64,000 nucleotides of DNA from Methylobacterium terricola (GCF_006151805.1 NZ_VDDA01000001.1:124001-188000), one strand, 5' to 3'; positions 27,813 through 36,136 are shown, counted from the stretch's first letter. A program made the numbers and translations. The notes: generated by a model not told the origin, from the sequence alone.

Positions 27813-28433
27813 TCAGCTGAGCGCCACGGCAAAGCCGCGCTGCACCGCCGGCCGCGCCATCAGGGCGTCGTACCAGCGTCGCACATGGGGGTGATCGGCG
27901 AGGTCGACCCGGTGCCGGGCGTGGCGCCAGGCCCAGCCGAGGATCGCGAAATCGGCGATCGAGAGCGCGCCAGCGACGTACTCGCCCTCGGCGAGGCGCC
28001 GGTCGAGCACGCCGTAGAGCCGGCGCGTCTCCTTCTGGTAGCGCTCGAGCCCGTAGGCGCGGTCTTTCTCGTCGACGGTCAGGAAGTGGTGGACCTGGCC
28101 CGGCATCGGCCCGAAGCCGCCCATCTGCCACATCAGCCACTCCATCGCCTGGACCCGGCCGCGCCCGCCGGCTGGGAGGAACAGCCCGGTCTTCTCGGCG
28201 AGGTAGACCAGGATCGCGCCGGACTCGAACACCGAGATCGGTGCCCCGTCCGGCCCCTCGGAATCGACGATCGCCGGAATGCGGTTGTTCGGGCTCAACC
28301 GGAGGAAGTCCGGCTCGAATTGCCGGCCCTTGGTGATGTCCACCGGCTCGACCCGGTAGGGCAGCCCCATCTCCTCGAGGGCGACGCTGATCTTGCGCCC
28401 GTTCGGCGTGTCCCAGGTGTAGAGCTGGATCAT
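27813..28433 (-). CDS. Glutathione S-transferase (YfcG/Nu-class-like)
   Basis: A 206-residue GST. The thioredoxin-fold N-terminus MIQLYTWDTPNGRKISVALE carries the TPNGRK glutathione-binding motif of YfcG-type enzymes, which act as glutathione-dependent disulfide-bond reductases. The cis-Pro NNRIPAIVD and FESGAILVYLAEK complete the G-site, and the helical C-domain includes SIADFAILGW. GGAGGAGG lies 8 bases before the ATG at 28433. Upstream of pepT on the same strand. Confidence 0.9.
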   Translation of the reverse strand: MIQLYTWDTPNGRKISVALEEMGLPYRVEPVDITKGRQFEPDFLRLSPNNRIPAIVDSEGPDGAPISVFESGAILVYLAEKTGLFLPAGGRGRVQAMEWLMWQMGGFGPMPGQVHHFLTVDEKDRAYGLERYQKETRRLYGVLDRRLAEGEYVAGALSIADFAILGWAWRHARHRVDLADHPHVRRWYDALMARPAVQRGFAVALS

Positions 28434-29048
28434 GATGCGCCCTCCTCCGGGGCCGGACCGTAGGACGGTTCGGGCGCGGAGTCGCGCCGGTTTTCGGCCG
28501 GGCGGGTCGCGGCGGATCCGCTTCCACGGCATGGCAGGGCCTGCCGCAGGCGACCGGGCCTGATCTCTCCCCGTCGTCTCCGCCGCCCGGCGTGGGGCGG
28601 GAGCGGAAGGCGGGGCATGGCTCGCTCGCGCGCGCGTTTCCGTCCGTGACCCCCGACCTCCCCTGCCCGGTCATCCTGGGCTTGAGCACGAAAGTGCCAC
28701 ATGCCCGCAAATGACGCACAATTGTGCTTGTGCGCCGGGCCGTCGCCGGGTACCACTGTGATCACAGACACGACACAGGCTGCCCTCGAGAGCGGCCCGA
28801 AGTCTGGGGAGGAACGCCCTCACAGAGGGCCAGCACCGCCGCGACGCCATCGCGGCGGTGCTTCCGTGATGGGCTCAGGCCGGCGAGCGGGCCGTGCCGG
28901 CCGCCAGGCCCCGCCGTGAGCGCAAGCCGCCGGAACGGGGCCGCCCCCGGGTCGCTACCGGCACAGCGGCTTCAGCCCAGGATCGCGACATCCGGCAACG
29001 ACGGTCTCCACGGGGCGGACGATCCTGGTATCGGGTCGGGTCGCCGCG
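28434..29048. other. Gene-free region with palindromes and hairpins
   Basis: About 615 bases without a credible gene between the GST gene and a small DUF551-like gene. It holds two perfect 12-bp palindromes, GCACAATTGTGC at 28716-28727 and CTGTGATCACAG at 28756-28767, centres 40 bp apart. A small hairpin (28816-28830) and a strong 13-bp stem (28832-28862) follow. Their order (palindromes, then hairpins) could be a regulated small RNA, but no promoter was convincing. Confidence 0.45.
28832..28862. terminator. Strong hairpin, possible terminator or RNA element
   Basis: AGCACCGCCGCGA (28832-28844) pairs perfectly with 28850-28862 around a 5-base loop, followed on the plus strand by only two T residues. 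A smaller GCCCT/AGGGC hairpin abuts it at 28816-28830. Stable enough to block transcription, but the weak T tract leaves its role open. Confidence 0.45.
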
Positions 29049-29273
29049 TCAGGCCTCCCTCCCCGGCTCCGGCGGCTCCGGGAACGGCGTCCAGTGGGTG
29101 AAGGCGTCCGGCGCGTAGCCGTACTCGGTGGTGGCGACGTGCCAGGGCCGGCCATCCCCGGCCCGTCCGGGATCCCAGCGGATCACGGCGCGCCGGTCCG
29201 GCACGTCCCGGTGGATGGCGATGATCCAGCGGCCGTCCTGTGGGGCGCGATCGATGGGCCTCCAATCGGTCAT
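29049..29273 (-). CDS. Small DUF551-like protein
   Basis: A 74-residue protein beginning MTDWRPIDRAPQDGRWI and ending in THWTPFPEPPEP. The W-x-P-I-x-x-A-P-x-D-G opening and H-W-x-P-x-P-x-P-P ending are the hallmark of DUF551-type small proteins often seen on phages and mobile DNA. The ATG at 29273 starts this signature exactly. Function unknown. Confidence 0.65.
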   Translation of the reverse strand: MTDWRPIDRAPQDGRWIIAIHRDVPDRRAVIRWDPGRAGDGRPWHVATTEYGYAPDAFTHWTPFPEPPEPGREA

Positions 29274-29334
29274 CGGCTGCTCCGCGGCGATTGTCCTCAG
29301 CACGACCAACGCGCCGGGCCCGGGCCCGTTCGCG

Positions 29335-29538
29335 TCAGCGCGGGGCGGCGCCGCGGGCCAGGCGCTCGCCGGCCTCGCACTCGCGCAGGTAGGTTTCCCG
29401 GTTGTCGCCGGTGATGCCGCTCTGGTCGGCCTTGGCCTCGCAGATCTGGCGGCCGTCGGCGGCGCCCGGTTCGGGCGCAGCTTGAGCGAGGGCGGTGGCG
29501 GGCGAAAGGAGCGCGAGAATCAGCACGGCGCGGCGCAT
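29335..29538 (-). CDS. Small PsiF-like periplasmic protein
   Basis: A 67-residue precursor with a signal peptide (MRRAVLILALLSPATALAQ) and a mature part containing CEAKADQSGITGDNRETYL followed by REC. This matches the pattern of PsiF repeats (C-x-A-K-A...L/I-x-G-x-x-R-x-x-Y/F...C), including two cysteines that may form a disulfide. PsiF is phosphate-starvation induced in E. coli, but its role is unknown. The start at 29538 gives the signal peptide; a longer frame adds 10 proline/arginine-rich residues. Confidence 0.6.
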   Translation of the reverse strand: MRRAVLILALLSPATALAQAAPEPGAADGRQICEAKADQSGITGDNRETYLRECEAGERLARGAAPR

Positions 29539-29605
29539 CGGGGGCCTCTCGGGTCGCGGGCGGGACATCTGGAGACATGTCCCGCCCGGCCGTCCGGTTC
29601 CCCCA

Positions 29606-30697
29606 TCAGGGCCGCGAGCGGCCGGCCCGGTAGGCGGCCAGGATCTCCGGCAGCCGATCGAGGACGTAGTCGGCCAGCCCCGGCTCCAGGCTCTCGTCGA
29701 AGGTCACCGCCACCCGGTCCTTCCCGCGCTCGATCCGGGCGATGCCGCGTCCGGCTTCGTCGCTCCACACCTGCGGCGCCGGCCGTGGTGCGGCGGCCGG
29801 TGCGAGCGCGGCCAGCAGCGTCGCGAAGCGCTCGTTGGTCGGCTTGTCGGCGAAGGCCGGGTCGGCAATGAGGCGGGCGATCCGGTCGGGGCGCGCCGCC
29901 TTGATCCGCTCGGCGAGCAGCATCCAGCGCGGGCGCCCGGCAGCCGGCGCCGGGCCGATGGCGCGGACGATCTCCGCCGGCACGGTGCGCGCCACCGAGA
30001 TCAGGGTCGAGAGATCGCCCTTGCCGACGCCCATCGCGGCGGTGATCGTGGCGCGGGCAAAACCGTGCTCCTCGAGCCGGAGCGCGAAGAAGGCCCGCTC
30101 GATGTAGCTCAGGTCCTGGCGCTCCAGGTTCTCCTTGCCCTGCGCCACCACCAGCTCGGCATCGGAGAGCGGGCGGACCACGGCCCGGACCGGCCGGGCG
30201 AGCCGGTGCGCCGCCTGGATGCGCCGGCGACCATAGGCGACCTGATAGCGGTCCGGGGCGTCGGGATGCGGCCGCACCAGGATCGGCACCTGCTGGCCGC
30301 TCTCGCGGATGCTCTCGACGAGGGCGGCGAGGCCCGGATCATGCGCATCCGCCACCCGGTCGGCGATGAAGGAATCGTCGATCCGGCCCGGCTCGATCTC
30401 GACCACGACGCTGCCGGCCTCGATCTCGGCCGCGGCATCGGCCCGGGCGGCGAGGCCACGCAGGGTGCTGCTCATCGCCCGCACCGGGCCGCTGCGGCTG
30501 CGCTCCGGGGGCCTGACGTCCGGGCCCGTGGGGGTGTCCGGGGTGGCGGGGTTTGCATCTGCAAACTCCGGCTCGGCGGCGTCCGGGTTTGCAGCTGCAA
30601 ACGCCTCCGGCTCGGGCGCCGGCGGGGCGGCCGGACCGGCGGGCTTCGGTGCCGGCCGGGCGCCGAACAGCGCGTCGAGGTTCGACTTGCGGCTCAT
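29606..30697 (-). CDS. parB: Plasmid partition protein ParB (RepB type)
   Basis: A 363-residue centromere-binding protein. The N-terminal 70 residues are proline/alanine rich; the ParB/RepB nuclease-like fold (PILVRPHPDAPDRYQVAYGRRR) is followed by the RepB-type HTH region QGKENLERQDLSYIERAFFA through IGPAPAAGRPRWMLLAERI, typical of RepB from repABC plasmids. It would bind parS and stimulate the ParA ATPase. Its start overlaps the parA stop by ATGA (30694-30697). Two parS-like palindromes are embedded in its own codons for the alanine-rich N-terminus. Confidence 0.9.
   Translation of the reverse strand: MSRKSNLDALFGARPAPKPAGPAAPPAPEPEAFAAANPDAAEPEFADANPATPDTPTGPDVRPPERSRSGPVRAMSSTLRGLAARADAAAEIEAGSVVVEIEPGRIDDSFIADRVADAHDPGLAALVESIRESGQQVPILVRPHPDAPDRYQVAYGRRRIQAAHRLARPVRAVVRPLSDAELVVAQGKENLERQDLSYIERAFFALRLEEHGFARATITAAMGVGKGDLSTLISVARTVPAEIVRAIGPAPAAGRPRWMLLAERIKAARPDRIARLIADPAFADKPTNERFATLLAALAPAAAPRPAPQVWSDEAGRGIARIERGKDRVAVTFDESLEPGLADYVLDRLPEILAAYRAGRSRP
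30551..30566. promoter_or_regulatory. parS-like palindrome inside parB (site 1)
   Basis: GTTTGCATCTGCAAAC is a 16-bp palindrome apart from its central two bases, inside the parB coding sequence (codons for Phe-Ala-Asp-Ala-Asn). It fits the repABC parS consensus GTTNNNNGCNNNNAAC except that the centre is TC. Confidence 0.65.
30587..30602. promoter_or_regulatory. parS palindrome inside parB (site 2)
   Basis: GTTTGCAGCTGCAAAC is a perfect 16-bp palindrome that fits the repABC centromere consensus GTTNNNNGCNNNNAAC exactly. It encodes Phe-Ala-Ala-Ala-Asn in ParB and lies 36 bp from site 1, so the two are phased. Confidence 0.75.
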
Positions 30698-31902
30698 GAC
30701 CGGCCCCAGGCACGACGGATCAGGCCCTCGATCTCGCCGTTGACCGCCTCGAGGGATTCGAGCGCCCGGTCATAGGTCGAGCGGGTCACGCTCTCGCGGC
30801 CGATCTCGTAGAGGGTCTGCTTCGACAGCCCGGCATCCGACACCGCCGAGGATTTCAGCATCGGCGCGGTCAGCACCGCGTCCTCGAACAGCGTGCGCAG
30901 CATCCCGACGATGCGGGTCTGCGGCGCGTCCTGCTGCTCGTAGCGGGTCACGAGGTAGCGCAGCCAATCGTATTGCAGCCGCCCGCCGGATTCCGCCACC
31001 ACGCCGAGCAAATCCTCGGTCATCGCCAGGAACTGGCTCATCGAGGCGACGTCGAGCATCTGCGGATGCACGGTGATGAGAAGCGAGGTCGCGGCGCAGA
31101 GCGCCGAGAGCGTCAGGTAGCCGAGCTGCGGCGGGCAATCGATCACCACCACGTCGTATTCCTCCGCCACCGTCTCGATGGCGTGGGCGACCCGGTCGAA
31201 GAACAGCGGCTCGCCGGCCCGGCGCCGGCTCAGTGCGCGGGGCGTCTCGTGCTCGAACTCCATCAGCTCGAGATTGGCCGGCACCAGGTCGAGGCCGGTG
31301 AAATAGGTCGGCCGCACCACCTCGCGCAGGGGCTTGGCGTCGTCGTAGCGGATCGCGCCGTACAGTGTCTCGTCGGCGCCGACATCGAGTTCGGGCTGCA
31401 CGCCCATCAGGGCCGAGAGGCTGGCCTGGGGATCGAGGTCGATGGCGAGCACCCGGTAGCCGCGCAGCACCAGGGACTGGGCGAGGTGGGCGGTGGTGGT
31501 GGTCTTGCCCGACCCGCCCTTGAAGTTCGCCACCGCCACGACCTGCAGGTGCTCGTTCGCACCCCGCCGCGGGTGGTAGCGGCGGCCGCCACGGGTGTTC
31601 TCGTCGAGGTAGCGGCGCAGGCCGTGTATGTCGGCGAGGCTGTAGGAGCGCCGGCCGTTGGACGAGACCTCCGGCTGCGGCCCGAGCCCGTCGGCGGCGA
31701 GCTGCTGCAGCCGCGACACCGTCACGCCGATGATCCGGGCGGCCTCGGTCGAGGTAAAGCGCCGCAGACCCTTGGCGGCGGTGGGCGGAAACAGGCCGGA
31801 CGAGATCGCCTGGAGCTGCTCGCGCAGGATCGACGCATGGGCGCCGATCATCGCAGCGGGCGCGACGGGGGCGGGGGGATGCGGCGGCGTATGCTGATTC
31901 AT
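30694..31902 (-). CDS. parA: Plasmid partition ATPase ParA (type Ia, RepA-like)
   Basis: A 402-residue ParA with an N-terminal winged or MerR-like HTH (about residues 48-100, FTSTEAARIIGVTVSRLQQL and SYSLADIHGLRRYLDE), which marks type Ia partition ATPases that autorepress their operon. The deviant Walker A KGGSGKTT is at 128-135, followed by LAIDLDPQASLSALMG and VVVIDCPPQLGYLT. The ATG at 31902 matches family length; a longer upstream frame is arginine-rich and unlikely. parB overlaps its end by four bases. Together they segregate the replicon. Confidence 0.93.
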   Translation of the reverse strand: MNQHTPPHPPAPVAPAAMIGAHASILREQLQAISSGLFPPTAAKGLRRFTSTEAARIIGVTVSRLQQLAADGLGPQPEVSSNGRRSYSLADIHGLRRYLDENTRGGRRYHPRRGANEHLQVVAVANFKGGSGKTTTTAHLAQSLVLRGYRVLAIDLDPQASLSALMGVQPELDVGADETLYGAIRYDDAKPLREVVRPTYFTGLDLVPANLELMEFEHETPRALSRRRAGEPLFFDRVAHAIETVAEEYDVVVIDCPPQLGYLTLSALCAATSLLITVHPQMLDVASMSQFLAMTEDLLGVVAESGGRLQYDWLRYLVTRYEQQDAPQTRIVGMLRTLFEDAVLTAPMLKSSAVSDAGLSKQTLYEIGRESVTRSTYDRALESLEAVNGEIEGLIRRAWGRS

Positions 31903-32545
31903 GCTCGCGAGCCCTGCTTGCAGAAAAATCGCCGGTTCGGCGTTCAAACTGCAATTGGCCTGTTCGAGCCCCGATTCGCAATCGCCGCCGCCGGTTCGAC
32001 GCAAGCCTCGCGCAAGCCCGAGCGCCGAGGCGGCCGCCGATCCGGCAGGGCGACGGCAGGGGAGGGAGCGCCCGGCCCGCCACCTGGACCGGGACCTCCG
32101 GACGGACATGCGGCTACCTCGAAAGAGGGCTGCGCCGGCCGCTTCAACGCGCACGCCCCCGGCGCTAGGGTCTGGGTCGGCGCCGACCCCGCCTCCGCCG
32201 GACAGGGGAGACCACGGACATCCGCCGCACGGCCCCCACGTCCAAGGTCAAGCTCCTCCGGCGGAGCGGCTTAGGCTGAGACCACGAAAGGCTTAGGCTC
32301 CCGCCTCCCTGGATGAAATCCGTAAGCTTGACGGAATCCTCCGCCCGACTCCGCGATGGGATTTGCCAGCCGTTAAGCCGGGTCGAGTTTAGTGGCTGAC
32401 ATCAGCTCCGTTCGAGCGTCCTGCGCCGCAGTGGAGCAGGTGTTTCGCTAAAATAGACGCCCGAAAATTTACCAAGATTTATACCTGACATTGCACCCTC
32501 ATCTGCGTGATGAGAGTGTCGTCTCATACAGGAAGGTGGAGCCTC
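31903..32545. other. Divergent intergenic region between parA and carrier-protein operon
   Basis: About 640 bases holding the par promoter on one side and the carrier-protein operon promoter on the other. The direct repeat GGCTTAGGCT occurs at 32268-32277 and 32290-32299, two helical turns apart. From about 32440 to 32490 the DNA becomes markedly AT-rich (GCTAAAATAG, AAAATTTACC, TTTATACC), likely the core promoter of the operon starting at 32546; no canonical -35 box is clear. Confidence 0.45.
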
Positions 32546-32800
32546 ATGGTCGAAATCTCCGATATCCGGGACGTGCTGAAGTCGCTCGAGTCGCTGAAGG
32601 GGGTGGTCGACACGCTGTCGGACGACGACGACCTGTTCGAGAAGGGCCTCGATTCCTTCGGCTCGGTCCAGCTGATGCTGGCCCTCGAGGAGCGGTTCGA
32701 GATCGAGTTCCCCGACTCGGCGCTCGGCCGGCGCTCGTTCTCGACCATCCGCATCATCCGGGACACCGTGGCGGGCCTCGCCCAGCAGGAGGCCGCATGA
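32546..32800 (+). CDS. Acyl/aminoacyl carrier protein
   Basis: An 84-residue, acidic, four-helix carrier protein. The phosphopantetheine attachment site is S37 in LFEKGLDSFGSVQLM, and the third helix region FEIEFPDSALGRRSFSTI is typical. An AGGAAGGTGGAG ribosome binding site precedes the ATG at 32546. Its stop overlaps the start of the acyl-CoA dehydrogenase gene (ATGA), and the third gene is an amino acid:[carrier protein] ligase. This is therefore most likely the protein that the ligase loads with an amino acid, not the fatty-acid synthesis ACP. Confidence 0.88.
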   Translation: MVEISDIRDVLKSLESLKGVVDTLSDDDDLFEKGLDSFGSVQLMLALEERFEIEFPDSALGRRSFSTIRIIRDTVAGLAQQEAA

Positions 32801-34014
32801 ACATGCACGTCGAGGTCGCGGCGGCTCAGCCCGTCGCGACGCCGGTGCCGGCGGGCGGCCTCGACGCGCGGGCCAAGCGCGTCGCGGACATCGCCGCCCG
32901 GCACGCCGACGCGGTCGATCGCGAGGGCCGGTTCCCGGCCGAGGCGGTCGCCGCGCTCAAGGCCGAGCGCCTGCTCGGCATCCAGGTCCCGCAATCCTTG
33001 GGAGGGGAGGGGGCCACGATGAGCGAGATCGCCGAGCTCTGCGCCGTCCTCGGGCGGGCCTGCTCGGCCTCCGCGATGGTGTTCGCGATGCACCACATCA
33101 AGCTCGCGAGCCTCGTCACCCACGGGGTCGACAGCGCCTGGCATCGCGGCCTGATGGAGCGCGTCGCGGCTGAGCAGATGCTGATCGCCTCCTCGACCAC
33201 CGAGGCCGGCATCGGCGGCGACCTGCGCAACAGCCTGTGCGCGGTCGAGGCCGAGGGTGACGTGTTCCGCCTCACCAAGGAGGCGAGCGTCATCTCCTAC
33301 GGCGCGCAGGCCGACCTGATCCTCGCCACCGCCCGCCGCCATCCGGAGGCCGCGACCTCCGACCAGGTGCTGGTGGCGCTGCTCGCCAACCAGATCACGC
33401 TCGAGCGCACCAGCATCTGGGACACGCTCGGCATGCGCGGCACCTGCAGCGACGGCTTCGTGCTCCGGGCCGAGGGCCTGCCCCTCGTGCAGGTGCTGCA
33501 GAAGCCCTTCGCGGAGATCGCCGCGCAGTCGATGCTCGCCGCCTCGCACCTGCTCTGGGGCAGCGTGTGGTTCGGGATCGCCGCTTACGCGGTCGATCGC
33601 GCCCGCGCCTTCGTGCAGGCCGAGGCGCGCAAGAAGCCGGGCCAGGTGCCCCCGGGCGCGCTCCGTCTCGCCGAGGCCGCCAACGCATTGCAGGCGATGA
33701 AGAGCACGGTCGTCGCCGGGCTCGCCCGCTACGAGGCCGCCAAGGGCGACGCGGACGCCCTCAGCGCGATCGGGTTCTCGATCATGCTGAACAACGTCAA
33801 GACCACGGTCTCGGGCCAAGCCGTCGACATCGTGCAGCGCGCGCTCTCGGTGGTCGGCATCGCCGGCTACAAGAACGGCACCCCGTTCAGCCTCGGCCGG
33901 CAGCTGCGCGACGTCCTCTCGGCGCCGCTGATGATCAACAACGACCGCATCCTCTCCAACACCGCCAACCTCCTGCTGGTGCAGAAGGGCAGCGGCAAGC
34001 TCCTGAGCGCGTGA
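32797..34014 (+). CDS. Acyl-CoA dehydrogenase-like flavoprotein
   Basis: A 405-residue flavoprotein with the acyl-CoA dehydrogenase fold. The N-terminal helical domain ends near residue 125, the FAD-contacting segment is [14 protein letters not shown] (132-145), and a C-terminal four-helix bundle contains [11 protein letters not shown]. The segment that normally holds the catalytic glutamate (Y/F-E-G) reads MINNDRI (379-385), so the usual alpha,beta-dehydrogenation base appears to be missing. Its overlap with the carrier-protein gene suggests the substrate is a carrier-bound aminoacyl thioester, as in prolyl-carrier oxidases. Translation is coupled to the ligase gene (1-bp overlap). Confidence 0.85.
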   Translation: MNMHVEVAAAQPVATPVPAGGLDARAKRVADIAARHADAVDREGRFPAEAVAALKAERLLGIQVPQSLGGEGATMSEIAELCAVLGRACSASAMVFAMHHIKLASLVTHGVDSAWHRGLMERVAAEQMLIASSTTEAGIGGDLRNSLCAVEAEGDVFRLTKEASVISYGAQADLILATARRHPEAATSDQVLVALLANQITLERTSIWDTLGMRGTCSDGFVLRAEGLPLVQVLQKPFAEIAAQSMLAASHLLWGSVWFGIAAYAVDRARAFVQAEARKKPGQVPPGALRLAEAANALQAMKSTVVAGLARYEAAKGDADALSAIGFSIMLNNVKTTVSGQAVDIVQRALSVVGIAGYKNGTPFSLGRQLRDVLSAPLMINNDRILSNTANLLLVQKGSGKLLSA

Positions 34015-34982
34015 TGGACCAGAGCCTCTCCTCCGATCTCCTGCCCGCCGCCGACGAGGCGCCCGTTGACGTGGCTCCCGAGCCGCGCTCCTTCCTCGAC
34101 CGGCTGTTCGACCGCGGCCTCCTGATCCGCACCGGGGTCGACGGGCTCTACGGCCGCTCCGGCGCCTTCGAGAGCGTGGTCGAAGCCCTCGACCGGCTGG
34201 TCTCGCGCATCGGCGGGGCCGACGGCGCCGAGGCCCTGCGCTTCCCGCCCGGCATGGCCCGCTCCAGCTTCGAGCGCAGCGGCTACCTGAAGGGCTTCCC
34301 GCACCTCGCCGGCACGGTGCACAGCTTCTGCGGCAACGAGGCCGACCACGCCCGGTTGCTCGCCTGCCTCGACGCCGGCGAGGACTGGACCGCCAAGCAG
34401 GCGGCGACCGACATCGTGCTGACCCCGGCGGCCTGCTACCCGCTCTATCCCGTCGCCGCGGCCCGCGGCCGGCTGCCGGAAGGCGGCCTGCTGTTCGACC
34501 TGCAATCCTACTGCTTCCGGCACGAGCCCTCGCTCGAGCCGACCCGGATGCAGCTGTTCCGGATGCGCGAATACGTCCGCATGGGTACGCCGGAGCAGGT
34601 GCTGGCCTTCCGCGAGCTGTGGCTCGCGCGCGGCACCAAGATGATGAGCGACCTCGGCCTGCCGCTCGCCATCGACCCGGCCAACGACCCGTTCTTCGGC
34701 CGCGCCGGCAAGATGCTCGCCAACAACCAGCGCGCCCAGGCGCTGAAGTTCGAGCTGAACGTGCCGGTCAACAGCGAGGACAAGCCGACCGCCTGCCTCA
34801 GCTTCAACTACCACCAGGACCATTTCGGCACGACCTGGGACATCAATCAGGCCGACGGCTCGACCGCCCACACCGCTTGCGTCGGCTTCGGGCTGGAGCG
34901 GATCACCCTTGCGCTGCTGCGCCACCACGGCCTCGACCTCGACGCCTGGCCGGCGGATGTGCGCGCCCAGCTCTTCGGCTGA
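34014..34982 (+). CDS. Amino acid--[acyl-carrier-protein] ligase (SerRS-like)
   Basis: A 322-residue protein homologous to the catalytic core of atypical seryl-tRNA synthetases but without the tRNA-binding domain. Class II motif 2 is in [11 protein letters not shown] and motif 3 in [12 protein letters not shown] (R296). C141, E186 and C289 are candidate Zn ligands that replace the alpha-amino recognition of ordinary SerRS. Homologues from Bradyrhizobium and Agrobacterium activate glycine or alanine with ATP and transfer it to the phosphopantetheine of a small carrier protein. The neighbouring carrier protein fits as partner. Which amino acid it selects is not readable with certainty. Confidence 0.88.
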   Translation: MDQSLSSDLLPAADEAPVDVAPEPRSFLDRLFDRGLLIRTGVDGLYGRSGAFESVVEALDRLVSRIGGADGAEALRFPPGMARSSFERSGYLKGFPHLAGTVHSFCGNEADHARLLACLDAGEDWTAKQAATDIVLTPAACYPLYPVAAARGRLPEGGLLFDLQSYCFRHEPSLEPTRMQLFRMREYVRMGTPEQVLAFRELWLARGTKMMSDLGLPLAIDPANDPFFGRAGKMLANNQRAQALKFELNVPVNSEDKPTACLSFNYHQDHFGTTWDINQADGSTAHTACVGFGLERITLALLRHHGLDLDAWPADVRAQLFG

Positions 34983-34989
34983 GGCCGCG

Positions 34990-35991
34990 ATGTCGGCCGC
35001 CCTCGCACAACTCCCCCGGGATGTTGCGATCGAAGCCCCGCGGACGGAGACGTCCGCGGCCCGCTTCACCCCGCACGCGCTCCACGCCCCCGACCGGACC
35101 TGGCCGGAGACGAACTGCTACGTCGATCTCTGGATCGAGCTCCTGCACGTGCGGGGTCTCGCGCCCGAGGCGATGCTGGGCTTCACCCTGCGGCAGGATT
35201 TCGAGGGCGACCAGTTCACGTTCTTCAAGCCGAAGGCGGCCGATCTCGAGGCGCTCTATGGCCTCGAGATCCTGGAACTCGCGCTCTACGAAGACCTGGA
35301 GAGCCACAGCCTCGTCCAGGCGGCCCGCGGGCTGCCGGTGCTGGTCGAGGTCAACGCCTACTTCCTGCCCGACACCGCCGGCACCACCTACCGGCGGGAG
35401 GCCTCCAAGACCACGATCGGTATCCTGGCCCTCGATCCCGCGCGGCGCCGGCTCGACTACCTCCACAATGCCGGCCGCTTCACCCTCGAGGGCGAGGATT
35501 ACGACGGCATCTTCGCCCGGGGCGAGCTCCTGCCCTATGCCGAGTTCGTGAAGCCCTGCGGTCCGGCCCTGGCCGGTTCCGCGCTGACCGACGCGGCGCT
35601 GACGCTGCTGCGCCGGCACCGGGCGCAGGCGCCGGAGGCCAATCCGGTCGCCGCCTTCCGCGCGGCCTTGGCGGCGAAGGAGGATGCCTTCGTGCAGCGG
35701 CCGCTCTCGGCCTTCCACGCTTACGCCTTCAACACCACCCGCCAGCTCGGGGCCAACTTCGAGCTGCTCGGCAGCCACCTCGCCTGGCTGGAGGCCGAGG
35801 GCGCAGGATCGTTCGGCATGGCGGCGGCGGCGGCGACGCGGCTCGCGCAGGAGGCCAAGGCGTTCCAGTTCCAGCTCGCCCGGGCCTACGCCCGCGGCCG
35901 GCTCGCCGGCCTGCCCGAGCGTCTGGCCGCCGCCGAGGCGAGCTACGCCGCTTTGTTCGACGCCCTCGACCGCGCCCTCGCCGCGGGGTGA
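34990..35991 (+). CDS. DUF1839 family protein
   Basis: A 333-residue protein of the DUF1839 family, whose members occur beside amino acid:[carrier protein] ligases. The core runs from RTWPETNCYVDLWIELLHV (C43) through GDQFTFFKP, LYGLEILELALYE and LPVLVEVNAYFLPDTAGTTY to YLHNAGRFTLEGEDYDGIF. A single conserved-looking Cys early on and a later acidic or Tyr-rich strand would suit a papain-like acyltransferase that moves the aminoacyl group off the carrier, but this is inference. The C-terminal 120 residues are alanine-rich helices. Starts 7 bp after the ligase stop codon. Confidence 0.75.
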   Translation: MSAALAQLPRDVAIEAPRTETSAARFTPHALHAPDRTWPETNCYVDLWIELLHVRGLAPEAMLGFTLRQDFEGDQFTFFKPKAADLEALYGLEILELALYEDLESHSLVQAARGLPVLVEVNAYFLPDTAGTTYRREASKTTIGILALDPARRRLDYLHNAGRFTLEGEDYDGIFARGELLPYAEFVKPCGPALAGSALTDAALTLLRRHRAQAPEANPVAAFRAALAAKEDAFVQRPLSAFHAYAFNTTRQLGANFELLGSHLAWLEAEGAGSFGMAAAAATRLAQEAKAFQFQLARAYARGRLAGLPERLAAAEASYAALFDALDRALAAG

Positions 35992-36043
35992 GGGACCGTC
36001 TGACCGGCGTTGCCGGTCGAGCGGACACGCAGCGACAACCCTC

Positions 36044-36089
36044 GGCGTCATCCCGGGACTCGCCCCAGGCGACAATCCGGGATGACGCC
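36044..36089. repeat. Palindromic intergenic repeat (REP-like)
   Basis: GGCGTCATCCCGG (36044-36056) and its exact complement (36077-36089) flank a 20-base spacer in the 145-bp gap between the DUF1839 and GH2 genes. It belongs to the same CCGGGATGACG family as the repeat at 19109 and may attenuate read-through into the GH2 gene. Confidence 0.65.
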
Positions 36090-36136
36090 GGGGATGTCAT
36101 CGCCGTTGCGCCATTCCAGCACCCTCCAAGGACGAC

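Noticed and set aside
28756..28767. TGTGATCACA as a CRP/FNR site
   Set aside because: The CRP consensus needs six bases between TGTGA and TCACA; here the halves overlap, so it was kept only as a palindrome.
34014..34982. Annotation as seryl-tRNA synthetase
   Set aside because: It has no tRNA-binding coiled coil, is only 322 residues long and sits next to a carrier protein; the ligase family explains it better.
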